A stretch of 64,000 nt of DNA from Parcubacteria group bacterium (GTDB lineage Bacteria; Patescibacteriota; Minisyncoccia; Phycocordibacterales; CALRHW01), in the NCBI GenBank assembly GCA_943359555.1, contig CALRHW010000001.1, positions 1-64,000 on the forward strand. The letters run 5' to 3'. Every line of letters starts with the position of its first letter. The first letter of the stretch is position 1. The notes under the pieces are model-generated. The model had not been told where the DNA came from and ran no database searches. It was given only the letters and a program-made list of their open reading frames with translations. The position numbers and the translations under genes are program-made. Below are positions 25,458-33,642 of the stretch, piece by piece.

Positions 25458-25463
25458 TATAAT
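25458..25463 (+). promoter_or_regulatory. -10 box TATAAT before the LOG gene
   Basis: TATAAT lies 22 nt before ATG 25486 in a very A+T-rich divergent region. Another TGATATAAT-like sequence (about 25433-25441) lies closer to the FKBP start; the region probably contains promoters in both directions. Confidence 0.45.
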
Positions 25464-25485
25464 ATTTAGTAAACTATATGTAAAC

Positions 25486-26184
25486 ATGAAAGACACATCT
25501 CATTTTTCCAAAAAAACACTTCCAGAAAAGCCAATGGCCTTGAGGGATCTGGCAGAATTGGGCGCAGAAAGAGTTGCTCGTATCTCTCAGGAACTAACCT
25601 CAGGTTTTAATTTCCTTACAAAATACGATAGATCAGTAACTTTTTTTGGTTCAGCGCGTTTTGCTGAAGGACATCCTTATTATGAAAAAGCACGAGGATT
25701 GGCGGGAAAAATAGTCCGCGAGCTGGGATATTCTGTACTCACTGGTGGCGGTCCAGGAATAATGGGTGCTGCAAATCAAGGGGCGTTTGAAGCTGGTGGA
25801 AACTCTTTAGGAATCACCATCAAATTACCAGCCGAACAAAAAACAAATATTTTTTTGACTGATCATTTGGGTTTATATTACTTCTTTACAAGAAAAGTGT
25901 GCTTGTCTTTTTCAGCCGAAGCTTTCGTTTTTTTTCCGGGCGGGTTTGGAACCCTTGATGAATTTTTTGAGATTATTACACTCGTGCAGACAAAAAAAAT
26001 AAAAAATGTGCCTATTATTTTGGTCGGCGTTGAATACTGGAAGGGGCTAGAGGAGTTTATTATTCGTCATCTTCTAGATATTGGAACCGTGGATAATTCT
26101 GACTTAAATCTATATATAATGTCAGATGATGAAAATGAGATTTTAGAAATTATAAAAAACGCGCCGATAAGAAACGAAGACTAA
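25486..26184 (+). CDS. LOG family protein (TIGR00730-type nucleotide phosphoribohydrolase)
   Basis: A 232-residue Rossmann-fold protein. It has VTFFGSARFAEGHPYY, VLTGGGPGIMGAANQGAFEAGGNSLGI and FPGGFGTLDEFFEI, the PGGxGTxxE motif of LOG proteins that remove ribose-5-phosphate from nucleoside monophosphates. Many members were once misnamed lysine decarboxylases. The first 45 residues are an added helical segment. It is followed by the pterin dehydratase (14-nt gap), suggesting one transcript. The true substrate, probably a purine nucleotide or damaged base, is not readable from sequence. Confidence 0.88.
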   Translation: MKDTSHFSKKTLPEKPMALRDLAELGAERVARISQELTSGFNFLTKYDRSVTFFGSARFAEGHPYYEKARGLAGKIVRELGYSVLTGGGPGIMGAANQGAFEAGGNSLGITIKLPAEQKTNIFLTDHLGLYYFFTRKVCLSFSAEAFVFFPGGFGTLDEFFEIITLVQTKKIKNVPIILVGVEYWKGLEEFIIRHLLDIGTVDNSDLNLYIMSDDENEILEIIKNAPIRNED

Positions 26185-26198
26185 TAGCGCGAAAAAAT

Positions 26199-26540
26199 AT
26201 GGAAGAAAACTTAGCAAAAAAGAAATGTAAGCCATGCGAGGATAAGGCAGGCGCGCTCGCTCACGGCGAACTCACAGATTTAAAAGAAAAAATAAATCAG
26301 TGGAACTTGGTTGAGGATACACATCTAGAAAAGACTTTAAAATTTAAAGATTTTAGCGAGGCTTTGGTTTTTGTAAACAAAGTTGGAGAAATTGCAGAAA
26401 AAGAAAATCATCATCCAGATATAAAAATCCACAGTTGGAATAAAGTGACTTTAACTCTTTCAACACATTCTATCGGCGGACTTTCTGAAAACGATTTTAT
26501 TCTTGCCAGCAAAATTGATGAACTAAACAGAGTAGACTAA
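26199..26540 (+). CDS. phhB: Pterin-4a-carbinolamine dehydratase family protein
   Basis: A 113-residue PCD/DCoH-fold protein. The conserved EKENHHPDIKIHSWNKVTL carries the His-His-Pro active-site group, and STHSIGGLSENDFILA the C-terminal signature. A Lys/Cys-rich leader of about 20 residues precedes the fold. The enzyme normally recycles 4a-hydroxytetrahydrobiopterin produced by aromatic amino-acid hydroxylases; none is visible here, so it may act on another pterin or on molybdopterin-like or folate intermediates. It is in a likely operon with the LOG gene. Confidence 0.88.
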   Translation: MEENLAKKKCKPCEDKAGALAHGELTDLKEKINQWNLVEDTHLEKTLKFKDFSEALVFVNKVGEIAEKENHHPDIKIHSWNKVTLTLSTHSIGGLSENDFILASKIDELNRVD

Positions 26541-26555
26541 TTACGCCATTTAATC

Positions 26556-26564
26556 TGATATAAT
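26556..26564 (+). promoter_or_regulatory. Extended -10 TGATATAAT of the DoxX-like gene
   Basis: TGATATAAT ends 6 nt before ATG 26571, a clear leaderless-type arrangement, 15 nt after the stop of the pterin dehydratase. Confidence 0.65.
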
Positions 26565-26570
26565 ATATTT

Positions 26571-27017
26571 ATGATATATGACATTGATGTTGCGATAATA
26601 AATTTTCTTCGAAAAATAGCGATACCTGTGAGTCGCTTTGCGATTTTTGTGATATTTTTTTGGTTTGGTTTACTAAAAGTTATTGGCTTTAGTCCAGCCG
26701 AGGGTTTGGTGGAAAATTTATTGCAAACAACAATGCCTTTCATAGAGCCTGCAACGTTTATGATCTATTTTGGACTTTTTGAAATGCTTATTGGAGTAAT
26801 GTTTATTGTAAAAGGCCTTGAACGCGAAGTAATTCCCCTACTCGCTTTGCATATGTTTACAACTTTTATGCCTTTATTTCTTCTGCCCTCTATCATGTGG
26901 ACTCAAGCTTTTGTGCCGACACTTGAAGGTCAATATATAATTAAAAACCTAGTGATTATTGCGACAGCAATAGGTATCGCGGCGCATTTGCGTCCGATGA
27001 AACAGAGAATTAATTAA
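26571..27017 (+). CDS. DoxX-like / DUF417-type four-helix membrane protein
   Basis: A 148-residue protein with four hydrophobic helices (about 18-40, 60-82, 88-108, 118-140). The segment FAIFVIFFWFGLLKVIGFSPAEGL resembles the start of DoxX and YkgB-like proteins. These families are linked to redox or reactive-oxygen handling, sometimes as quinone-associated subunits. It is convergent with the type II NADH dehydrogenase at 27042, leaving 24 nt, so a shared respiratory or redox context is plausible, though not shown. Confidence 0.7.
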   Translation: MIYDIDVAIINFLRKIAIPVSRFAIFVIFFWFGLLKVIGFSPAEGLVENLLQTTMPFIEPATFMIYFGLFEMLIGVMFIVKGLEREVIPLLALHMFTTFMPLFLLPSIMWTQAFVPTLEGQYIIKNLVIIATAIGIAAHLRPMKQRIN

Positions 27018-27041
27018 AAACAGGAAAATTATTTAATAAAG

Positions 27042-28286
27042 CTAAGCTTTCGTAATATCTCTAGGAGAAAACATATTCACTGTCCAATCAATAATAATTT
27101 TTATTCTGTTTGTCCAAGAAGCAAAATTGGCAAGGTAAACTGTACGCCACAACCACCACGCAAACACTCCGCTCCAAGTAATTCCGGCTATTTCCCCCAC
27201 AGCCTTCCATGAGCCGAGCGAAACAAGACTTCCTTTAGATATATATCTAAATTTACTAAGTTTTTTCTCGTATATAGACGCTGAAATATTTTTTCCTGTG
27301 GCTTTTCCTTGTCTTGCTGCGACCTGTGCGAGCATTGGCAGTGACTTTCCGTCTTTTGTTATAAAAGCTGAAATGTCACCTAGTGCAAAAACGTGTTTAA
27401 AATTTTTAACGCGTAAAAATTCATCTGTAATGATTCTACCCGCTTTATCTTTTTCAACTTCTGGTAAAATTTCTATTGGAATCGGTTTTACTCCAGCAAC
27501 CCACACAGTATTGAAAACATCTACACTTGAACCGTCGGTAAAAGTGATTTTTTCTTTTGAAACATTTGTGACCATTTTATCCAAAAGTACTTTTATCCCT
27601 TTTTCGCGTAAAACTTTTAAAGATTCCTGCCTGATACCCGAGCTAAACATCGACAAAAGTTCTTTTCCACTGTTTATAAGATAAAGTGAAACGTCCCCCG
27701 CACAAATGTGCCCTTTATAATATTTTCTAAAAGTATCAAAAAAGAAATCAGCCATTTCAGCAGCAAGCTCCACTCCAGTCGGACCTCCACCAATAATAGC
27801 AAAACTAAGCATCTTTTTACGTTCTTCTTCAAATGGAACAGTAGACGCTTCTTCAAAAAGTGAAATAAAATGATTGCGGAGTTTTATTGCATCAGCTAAA
27901 TCTTTTAGAACAAAAGAGTTTTCTTGTGCACCAGCGACATCGCAAAAATTGGTCGTCGCGCCAAGCCCAATAACAAGATAATCAAACTCCACTCGCCCTT
28001 TATCTGTAAAAACTATTTTTTTTTCTAAATCTACTTTTCCTACTTCAGCAACTATTAAATCAGCAGGAGTTTTGTAAATAATGTTTCGCACAGATTCCAC
28101 CACATGTCGCGGACCGAGGCCCCCAGTCGCCACCTCATGGAGCATTGGCGTAAAAAGAAAATAGTTGGTTTTGTTTATAAAAATAATTTCCACGTCTTTC
28201 TCGTGAACTCTTTTAATAAGTGAGAGGTAAGTGTTGATACCAGCAAAACCCGCACCCAAAATAACTATTCTCTGTTTCTTCTTCAT
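27042..28286 (-). CDS. ndh: Type II NADH dehydrogenase (FAD-dependent oxidoreductase)
   Basis: A 414-residue monotopic flavoprotein that moves electrons from NADH to quinone without pumping protons. VILGAGFAGINTYLSL binds FAD and FAIIGGGPTGVELAAEM binds NADH. NYFLFTPMLHEVATGGL and VIGLGATTNFCDVAG are typical of Ndh-2. HVFALGDISAF is the FAD C-terminal motif. AARQGKATGKNI and a C-terminal amphipathic region (FAWWLWRTVYLANFASWTNR) suit membrane attachment. Whether this cell has quinones or an oxidase is unknown; it may use a host's, or act as an NADH oxidase. Confidence 0.9.
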   Translation of the reverse strand: MKKKQRIVILGAGFAGINTYLSLIKRVHEKDVEIIFINKTNYFLFTPMLHEVATGGLGPRHVVESVRNIIYKTPADLIVAEVGKVDLEKKIVFTDKGRVEFDYLVIGLGATTNFCDVAGAQENSFVLKDLADAIKLRNHFISLFEEASTVPFEEERKKMLSFAIIGGGPTGVELAAEMADFFFDTFRKYYKGHICAGDVSLYLINSGKELLSMFSSGIRQESLKVLREKGIKVLLDKMVTNVSKEKITFTDGSSVDVFNTVWVAGVKPIPIEILPEVEKDKAGRIITDEFLRVKNFKHVFALGDISAFITKDGKSLPMLAQVAARQGKATGKNISASIYEKKLSKFRYISKGSLVSLGSWKAVGEIAGITWSGVFAWWLWRTVYLANFASWTNRIKIIIDWTVNMFSPRDITKA

Positions 28287-28294
28287 AATATAGT

Positions 28295-28735
28295 TTATTG
28301 TAACAGAAATTTAAGAACGCGGAAGTTTGTGGGATCTATTTCTACTTGTAAGTCTGTCTCGGCGTTTTGAAAGGTAGTGCTTGTGTAAAGAGTAATTGTT
28401 TCGCTAAAATGTATGATGTCTTTTATAAAACACTCACTCTGAGATAAGCTGTTTCCATCATGCATCGTAATTGTTTCATTGCCTTCATAATTTACGTTTT
28501 CAGATATTTTTAGGCGGGCAATTTCCGTGCATGAAAAAGCAAATCTTTCACTTATTGTTTTTCTTTCGTGATCAAGTATTGCTAATCTTGCATAAAACCC
28601 AGCTTTACTTTGATCCAACAGACTCATCATAAGCGTCATGGAAATAATAACCGAAGAAACGATTGTTATGTATCCTTTTTGCTTTTTTTCGTTGCGACTA
28701 TTTGTGTTTTTTTGTAGTAATTTTATTTTAACCAT
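28295..28735 (-). CDS. PilX-like pilus assembly protein
   Basis: A 146-residue protein with a basic leader, then KGYITIVSSVIISMTLMMSLL, a prepilin-like helix with Gly before an aromatic residue but without the usual Glu at +5, as in PilX/PilK-type minor pilins. A short Cys-containing domain follows. The start overlaps the end of the previous prepilin gene by 13 nt, so it is the last gene of the pilus operon. It would be inserted in the membrane and may prime or regulate pilus growth. Confidence 0.7.
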   Translation of the reverse strand: MVKIKLLQKNTNSRNEKKQKGYITIVSSVIISMTLMMSLLDQSKAGFYARLAILDHERKTISERFAFSCTEIARLKISENVNYEGNETITMHDGNSLSQSECFIKDIIHFSETITLYTSTTFQNAETDLQVEIDPTNFRVLKFLLQ

Positions 28736-29172
28736 ATTATTTTTTTAAACTTCATATTATTAATTAAAAAACTAAAATAAATACTGTGCATAGCATTTTT
28801 CTCTATTACCCGTGTAAACTCTAGATTTTCTACAACCACATCAATAGTTGTAAGTGCCTGTGGTATTGATGTGTTTTTATCTGTCACAAGCCAAAGACGA
28901 CTGTTTTTTAAATAAATTTCAAAATTTAAAATGTCGTCTTGAGAAAGATCTTGTGTAAGCGGTGCCATTTTTTGTAAGACAAAATTTCCCTCCACTAGTG
29001 CATTTACATATTTGAAAAACCATTTGTTTCCATCTATTAGCTGAAATGTTGAAACCATAACTCCCGTTAGAAGAAGTGATGAAAGCCCGATATAAATAAT
29101 TACCTCTATTAGGGTGAAGCCTTGCGCCCGCGCGTACGCGCGGGCGCCCCCTTTCTTTTTTATATTTTTCAT
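28723..29172 (-). CDS. Type IV prepilin-like protein (PilV/PilW type)
   Basis: A 149-residue protein with a classical prepilin cleavage site, QG/FTLIEVIIYIGLSSLLLTG, including Phe at +1 and Glu at +5. The leader before the cleavage site is unusually long (18 residues) and contains GGARAYARAQG, encoded by a perfect 24-bp G+C-rich palindrome. The rest is a small mixed domain with Trp-rich ends. The start overlaps the stop of the propeller prepilin by 4 nt. A minor pilin role is likely. Confidence 0.85.
   Translation of the reverse strand: MKNIKKKGGARAYARAQGFTLIEVIIYIGLSSLLLTGVMVSTFQLIDGNKWFFKYVNALVEGNFVLQKMAPLTQDLSQDDILNFEIYLKNSRLWLVTDKNTSIPQALTTIDVVVENLEFTRVIEKNAMHSIYFSFLINNMKFKKIIWLK
29124..29147. 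repeat. Perfect 24-bp G+C-rich palindrome inside a prepilin leader
   Basis: Twelve bases (GCGCCCGCGCGT) are followed at once by their exact reverse complement; 22 of 24 bases are G or C in an A+T-rich genome. It encodes the Ala/Arg-rich leader just before the prepilin cleavage site. As RNA it could form a strong hairpin about 25 nt after the start codon. Confidence 0.85.
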
Positions 29173-30683
29173 ATATTTTCTTGAAGAGATTTTATTTCAT
29201 AAATTTTATTATCCAACAACACATCCGAAGAACTGACACCATAAATAACTCCATCTTTTATATCCAGTGCCGACAATTTATGTGCAAATATTGCGGTAGA
29301 GATTTTTTTAATATTTTCTGGAGCAGAAGTGTCTAGAACGAAAAAACCTTTTGTAGAATCAGTGGTCGCGAGAAAAGCAATATTACTACTTACTATTATT
29401 TCACTAACACTTGATGCGGTGCCTGTAAGTGCTAAAAAACTCGTACCTAAAAGCGCAGGTGATGATGGCACAAAAACATCAATCATATAAAACTCCGGAT
29501 TTGTCACCGTTCCCCTTTTTCGTCCGAGATAAATAGTGTTTCCTAGCAAATAAATACTAGTCGCATCTTTGTCATTTGGTGAGCTTGTGCCCGCATTAAA
29601 TGAACCCATTTCAAATATTGCAAGAGGGTTTTTTACATCCAACACGATGAGCTCCTTGCTGTTGGCGGAAGTTGCGAGATATGCAATATCATCACGGACA
29701 GCAATGCTGTTTATATTGTGAGTAATTTCTAAAAAACCAATTTCAATAGGATTTGCAGGAGATGCGACATCAAAAATATGAAACTCTGGTCCTGCTGTTT
29801 CTTTTGTTCCAATATAAACTTTTGAATCAAAATATTTAATACTTCTGCCTTGCGGATAAGAGCCTTCTGAATTTACGAGCACCAAGCTTCTCTTTGCGAT
29901 TAACGCCGGATTTGCTGTGTCACGCACATCAATCACCACAAACTGACTCGTAGTGGCGTTTATAACAGCAAAAACATAACCGTCCGCAAAATCAAAAGCA
30001 AAAATTCCTGCACCAACATCCAGCTCGGATATTTTTAAATTTGGTGTTTTTAAATCAAATATTGCAAGGTCGGAGTGTGTAATAATAGAACCGTCCGCAA
30101 CATTCACAGTATCAAGAATATCAGCTGAAATAAAAACTGTATCATCTACAACATCAGTGTCGGTGACATTTTTAAGTTCGGCAGAAAGTGAACTGTTTTC
30201 ATAATTTATCCAATCTTGTGAAAAAAGTTCTTTGCCACTACACGCTTCGCCACTTTTTTTAACAAAAGCTGGATAAGAAAAAACTTGAGAAAAAAATGTG
30301 AAGCGTGGTGTGTTTTCCTGTAACCACTTTTCATTGACTGACATCTTTTTTATACACGGCGTAATATCAAGGACTTTAATTTTCTCATCGTAAAAATCAT
30401 CTATTTTATTTTCGGCATTAATGATCTGATTAAAATTTATTGACGTCTGGGCTTCGTTATCATTTTCCGAAGACATTATGAAAGTTTTTTCAAATACTTC
30501 TTCTGCACGCAATATTGAACCTAAATATAATTCACCATCTAACACCAGCGATTGTGCACCAAAAGAAACACTCGCCGCCGCAGACAGTGCTAAAGTCACA
30601 ATTGCAAAAGCAATAAGTATTTCAAGTGTAGAAAATCCACGCAAAAACTTTGCTCTACTTTTTAATGTTTTGAGTAATTTCAT
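29169..30683 (-). CDS. Prepilin-type protein with C-terminal LVIVD-like beta-propeller
   Basis: A 504-residue protein. The prepilin signal LRGFSTLEILIAFAIVTLAL has cleavage after Gly and Glu at +5. A linker of about 150 residues follows, then repeated units of about 45 residues, each with a 'function-Asp-x-x-x-Pro-x-x-Pro' motif (IDVRDTANPALIAK, FDVASPANPIEIGF, LDVKNPLAIFEMG, IDVFVPSSPALLG, LDTSAPENIKKIS). This repeat is typical of LVIVD beta-propellers. So a propeller would be displayed on the pilus, probably for binding. Its start overlaps the PilC-like gene by 29 nt. Confidence 0.85.
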   Translation of the reverse strand: MKLLKTLKSRAKFLRGFSTLEILIAFAIVTLALSAAASVSFGAQSLVLDGELYLGSILRAEEVFEKTFIMSSENDNEAQTSINFNQIINAENKIDDFYDEKIKVLDITPCIKKMSVNEKWLQENTPRFTFFSQVFSYPAFVKKSGEACSGKELFSQDWINYENSSLSAELKNVTDTDVVDDTVFISADILDTVNVADGSIITHSDLAIFDLKTPNLKISELDVGAGIFAFDFADGYVFAVINATTSQFVVIDVRDTANPALIAKRSLVLVNSEGSYPQGRSIKYFDSKVYIGTKETAGPEFHIFDVASPANPIEIGFLEITHNINSIAVRDDIAYLATSANSKELIVLDVKNPLAIFEMGSFNAGTSSPNDKDATSIYLLGNTIYLGRKRGTVTNPEFYMIDVFVPSSPALLGTSFLALTGTASSVSEIIVSSNIAFLATTDSTKGFFVLDTSAPENIKKISTAIFAHKLSALDIKDGVIYGVSSSDVLLDNKIYEIKSLQENI

Positions 30684-31767
30684 ATATCGGAGTAATCACA
30701 GAAATAGCGACAAATCCCACAATCACACCCATTACAACCATCAATATCGGCTCAAGCGAGCTTCCGAGTTTTTTAATAATTTCATCAATCTCCCGCTCAA
30801 AATATTCTGAAATGTAAGTGGATACTTCTACGAGATTACCTGAAGATTCACCCACAGAGAGCATTTGGCTCACCATAAGTGGAAAAAGTACGGGTTTTGT
30901 CGCAAGAAAACGTGACATAGGCATTCCTTTTGTGACAAACTCTGAAAGTATTAAATATTCTTTTTTATAAACAGCACCCATACAACTAAAAGAAATATTT
31001 TGTAATGCGTCTTTAAGTGGCACATTACTTTTTAATAAAAGTCCGAGTGTTCTAAATGTTTGCGTAACTTCATAATATTGCAACATTGTTCCAAATAGTG
31101 GGATTTTTAGACAAAATAATTCAAATTGTATTCTAAACTTCTTATATTTTTTAAAACAGAAAATTGTCGCGAAAATCATAATTATAAACATTATCGCTAG
31201 ATAGATTCCATACTCCACAAGCACTTTATGAAATCCTAAAAGAATTCTTGTACTAAGCGGTAGTTTTGCATTTAAGCTAGAAAAAATCGGTGTGATTTTT
31301 GGTAGTATATATAGAGTAATCATTCCAGTTACGCCAATTGTAGCCACTCCAATACAAAGCGGATAAAATAATGCACCAATTATTTTTTGCCAAAGTAACT
31401 GTCTTTTTTTAAGTTCAATTGAGACATGTTGTAGATTTGCACAAAGTGTCCCAGTCATTTCTCCAGTTTTGATAATTTGCACAGCGAGATTGTTAAATTT
31501 TGGGCTAGAGTGCATCAAACTCGTAGAAAGAAAATTCCCTTTTAAAACATCTGAAATAATATTGCGAAGCATTTTTTTCTCTTTTTCTTTCCGTGATTGA
31601 GCGAGAAGCATTTCTAAACTTTGAGTGAGTGAAATCTCTGCGCCAACTAAAAAAGAAAGACGTGAAGTAAAATATGCTTGTTCGCGAAGCGAAAGCTGAG
31701 TGCCAAAAAAACCAAATCCACCTAGCTTACGAAAGATTTTTTTCATATCAAATATTTTTTTAATCAT
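30655..31767 (-). CDS. Type II secretion / type IV pilus inner-membrane platform protein (GspF/PilC-like)
   Basis: A 370-residue GspF-family protein with two repeated cytoplasmic helical domains and three membrane helices. LSFLVGAEISLTQSLEMLLAQ and the second copy LGLLLKSNVPLKDALQNIS mark the repeats. ALFYPLCIGVATIGVTGMI and the C-terminal GVIVGFVAISVITPIYEI are membrane helices, and LPLMVSQMLSVGESSGNLVE-type sequence is diagnostic. It anchors the ATPase to the pilus base. It overlaps the ATPase gene by 8 nt. The start may be ATG at 31767 or seven codons later. Confidence 0.9.
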   Translation of the reverse strand: MIKKIFDMKKIFRKLGGFGFFGTQLSLREQAYFTSRLSFLVGAEISLTQSLEMLLAQSRKEKEKKMLRNIISDVLKGNFLSTSLMHSSPKFNNLAVQIIKTGEMTGTLCANLQHVSIELKKRQLLWQKIIGALFYPLCIGVATIGVTGMITLYILPKITPIFSSLNAKLPLSTRILLGFHKVLVEYGIYLAIMFIIMIFATIFCFKKYKKFRIQFELFCLKIPLFGTMLQYYEVTQTFRTLGLLLKSNVPLKDALQNISFSCMGAVYKKEYLILSEFVTKGMPMSRFLATKPVLFPLMVSQMLSVGESSGNLVEVSTYISEYFEREIDEIIKKLGSSLEPILMVVMGVIVGFVAISVITPIYEITQNIKK

Positions 31768-32983
31768 GAAGACATCTAAAAATTTCTTCTATGGTAGTCA
31801 GACCCATCTCTACTTTCCGTAAACCATCTACGACAAGTGACACCATTCCATTATTCATCGCGATATTTTTTATTTGCACCGCAGACAGACGAGCCACTAT
31901 CGCATCACGAATAAGATCATCAACAACGAGTATTTCGTTTACCACAACCCTACCGTTATAACCACTATGCGCACAATTTTCGCAACCAATTCCATAAAAA
32001 GCATTTTGTAAATCGTGACCGTAAAGATTGTGCAGTGTTTCTTTTTCTGCCATAGACATTGGACGCGCCACCTTACAATGCACGCAAATTTTCCTAACCA
32101 AACGTTGGGCAATCACAAGACGTAAAGTAGACGCGACTAAAAACGGCTCTATTCCCATATCAAGAAAACGTGGAATAGCAGTAGCACAATCCACGGTGTG
32201 TAAAGTAGAAAGCAACAAGTGCCCAGTTAAAGCCGTGTTGATTGCAATCTGAGCGGTTTCATTGTCGCGAATTTCTCCCACCATTATAATGTCTGGATCT
32301 TGTCGTAAAATAGAACGTAGCCCATTTGCAAAAGTGAGACCGACACGTGGCTGTGTTTGAATTTGTTTTATCCCAGCGAGAGCGTATTCAATAGGATCTT
32401 CAATAGTGATTATTGAATTTTCTTTTCGGTTTAATAGTCTGACGAGTGTATATAGAGTCGTCGTTTTCCCCGAACCTGTCGGACCCGTCATTAGTATCAT
32501 TCCGTTTTGTCTTTTTATTTCGCGCAAAATATTTTCTTCATCACTCGCCAAAAAACCTAGACCAGAAAGTGTATTGTCCCCTAAAGTATTTTTGAGTAAA
32601 CGCAAAACAACACTTTCTCCATAATGTGTCGACACAAAAGAAATCCGCACATCAAAAGACGTGTTTTCTAAAGAATAACGAAAACGTCCGTCTTGTGGAG
32701 TTTTTTGCTCATCGGTGCGTAGATTTGAAATAATTTTTAAACGCAAGACAACCTTAGAAAAAATGTTATGAGAAAAAGTAGATATGTCACACAACATTCC
32801 ATCAACACGAAAACGAATTCTTATTGACTCTTCGCTTGGGTGTAAATGAATATCTGAAGCACGCAAAAAAAACGCATCTTCTAAAATTGCATTTACAAAA
32901 TCAATAACAAAAATGTCTGGAGCACGAGCGAGCTCACTGGTAATTTTTAGCTCGCGTGCAATTTTTAAATTTTTCACAAACAC
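31760..32983 (-). CDS. Type II/IV secretion ATPase (GspE/PilB-like)
   Basis: A 407-residue assembly ATPase. It lacks most of the N-terminal GspE domain and begins near ASDIHLHPSEESIRIRFRVDG. GPTGSGKTTTLYTL is Walker A, IEDPIEYAL the Asp box, RQDPDIIMVGEIRD Walker B, and TALTGHLLLSTLHT the His box. A zinc site (CVHCK and CENC) is present. The start is GTG (32983, or 32977). A hairpin-forming sequence covers the start region. It is the first gene of a five-gene overlapping operon for a pilus or pseudopilus. Confidence 0.93.
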   Translation of the reverse strand: MFVKNLKIARELKITSELARAPDIFVIDFVNAILEDAFFLRASDIHLHPSEESIRIRFRVDGMLCDISTFSHNIFSKVVLRLKIISNLRTDEQKTPQDGRFRYSLENTSFDVRISFVSTHYGESVVLRLLKNTLGDNTLSGLGFLASDEENILREIKRQNGMILMTGPTGSGKTTTLYTLVRLLNRKENSIITIEDPIEYALAGIKQIQTQPRVGLTFANGLRSILRQDPDIIMVGEIRDNETAQIAINTALTGHLLLSTLHTVDCATAIPRFLDMGIEPFLVASTLRLVIAQRLVRKICVHCKVARPMSMAEKETLHNLYGHDLQNAFYGIGCENCAHSGYNGRVVVNEILVVDDLIRDAIVARLSAVQIKNIAMNNGMVSLVVDGLRKVEMGLTTIEEIFRCLHD

Positions 32984-32995
32984 TCAGATGAGTGT
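32980..32995. promoter_or_regulatory. Inverted repeat over the start of the pilus operon
   Basis: ACACTCA and TGAGTGT face each other with a 2-bp gap, covering the GTG start of the ATPase gene. It could be an operator or an mRNA hairpin that hides the start codon. Confidence 0.4.
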
Positions 32996-33018
32996 CACAA
33001 AGTAGTACAGTTTACTAA

Positions 33019-33618
33019 TTATATATTCCCGCGAGTTTTTGTGCAATAATCATTCATCACGATTCCCGCAGCGACGGCTACATTGAGTGAACGCACACTC
33101 CCAAACTGAGAAATCTCCACGACATGATGACATTTATTTAAAATTTCTTTAGAAATTCCACCACTCTCTTGACCAAAAATTATTAAAGTCTTTTGTGCAG
33201 GATTCCATTTAAAATCTGTAAGTGGGACAGCACCTGTGTTATTTTCCACCGCAACTACAACATCATATTCTGCAAAAATAGTATCTATATCTTCTGTAAA
33301 TTTAATGTGTCTGAAATATTCATAAAATTCTGAGCCTACGCTTGCTCTGCGGTCAAAAGTTTTGTGTCCATATAAAATTATTTCACTTGCACCAAATGCG
33401 TTTGCACTACGCACGATGTTTCCTGCGTTATTGTCATACAAAAGATTCATAATAAGCACGCCATAATTTAACTTTTGCTCGGCAAGATATTTTTTCACTT
33501 CTTCGTCAGTAAGCCATTTTAAATAATCCGCACGGTTGCGTGGTTTGTTTTGATCATAAGAAAGCGTCTTTGATTTAAATTCAAAAGAGCCAAGTTTTTT
33601 AGGATTTTCTTTTTTCAT
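33019..33618 (-). CDS. TrmH/SpoU family RNA 2'-O-methyltransferase
   Basis: A 199-residue SPOUT-fold methyltransferase. Motif 1 is YDNNAGNIVRSANAFGASEI, motif 2 LIIFGQESGGIS, and motif 3 VVEISQFGSVRSLNVAVAAGI; together they form the trefoil knot that binds S-adenosylmethionine. It probably methylates ribose in tRNA or rRNA; the exact nucleotide cannot be read. A charged N-terminal segment of about 45 residues precedes the fold. It sits 24 nt after the PH-domain protein and upstream of the pilus operon. Confidence 0.9.
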   Translation of the reverse strand: MKKENPKKLGSFEFKSKTLSYDQNKPRNRADYLKWLTDEEVKKYLAEQKLNYGVLIMNLLYDNNAGNIVRSANAFGASEIILYGHKTFDRRASVGSEFYEYFRHIKFTEDIDTIFAEYDVVVAVENNTGAVPLTDFKWNPAQKTLIIFGQESGGISKEILNKCHHVVEISQFGSVRSLNVAVAAGIVMNDYCTKTRGNI

Positions 33619-33642
33619 AATTAAAAACTAAATTAGAAAAAA

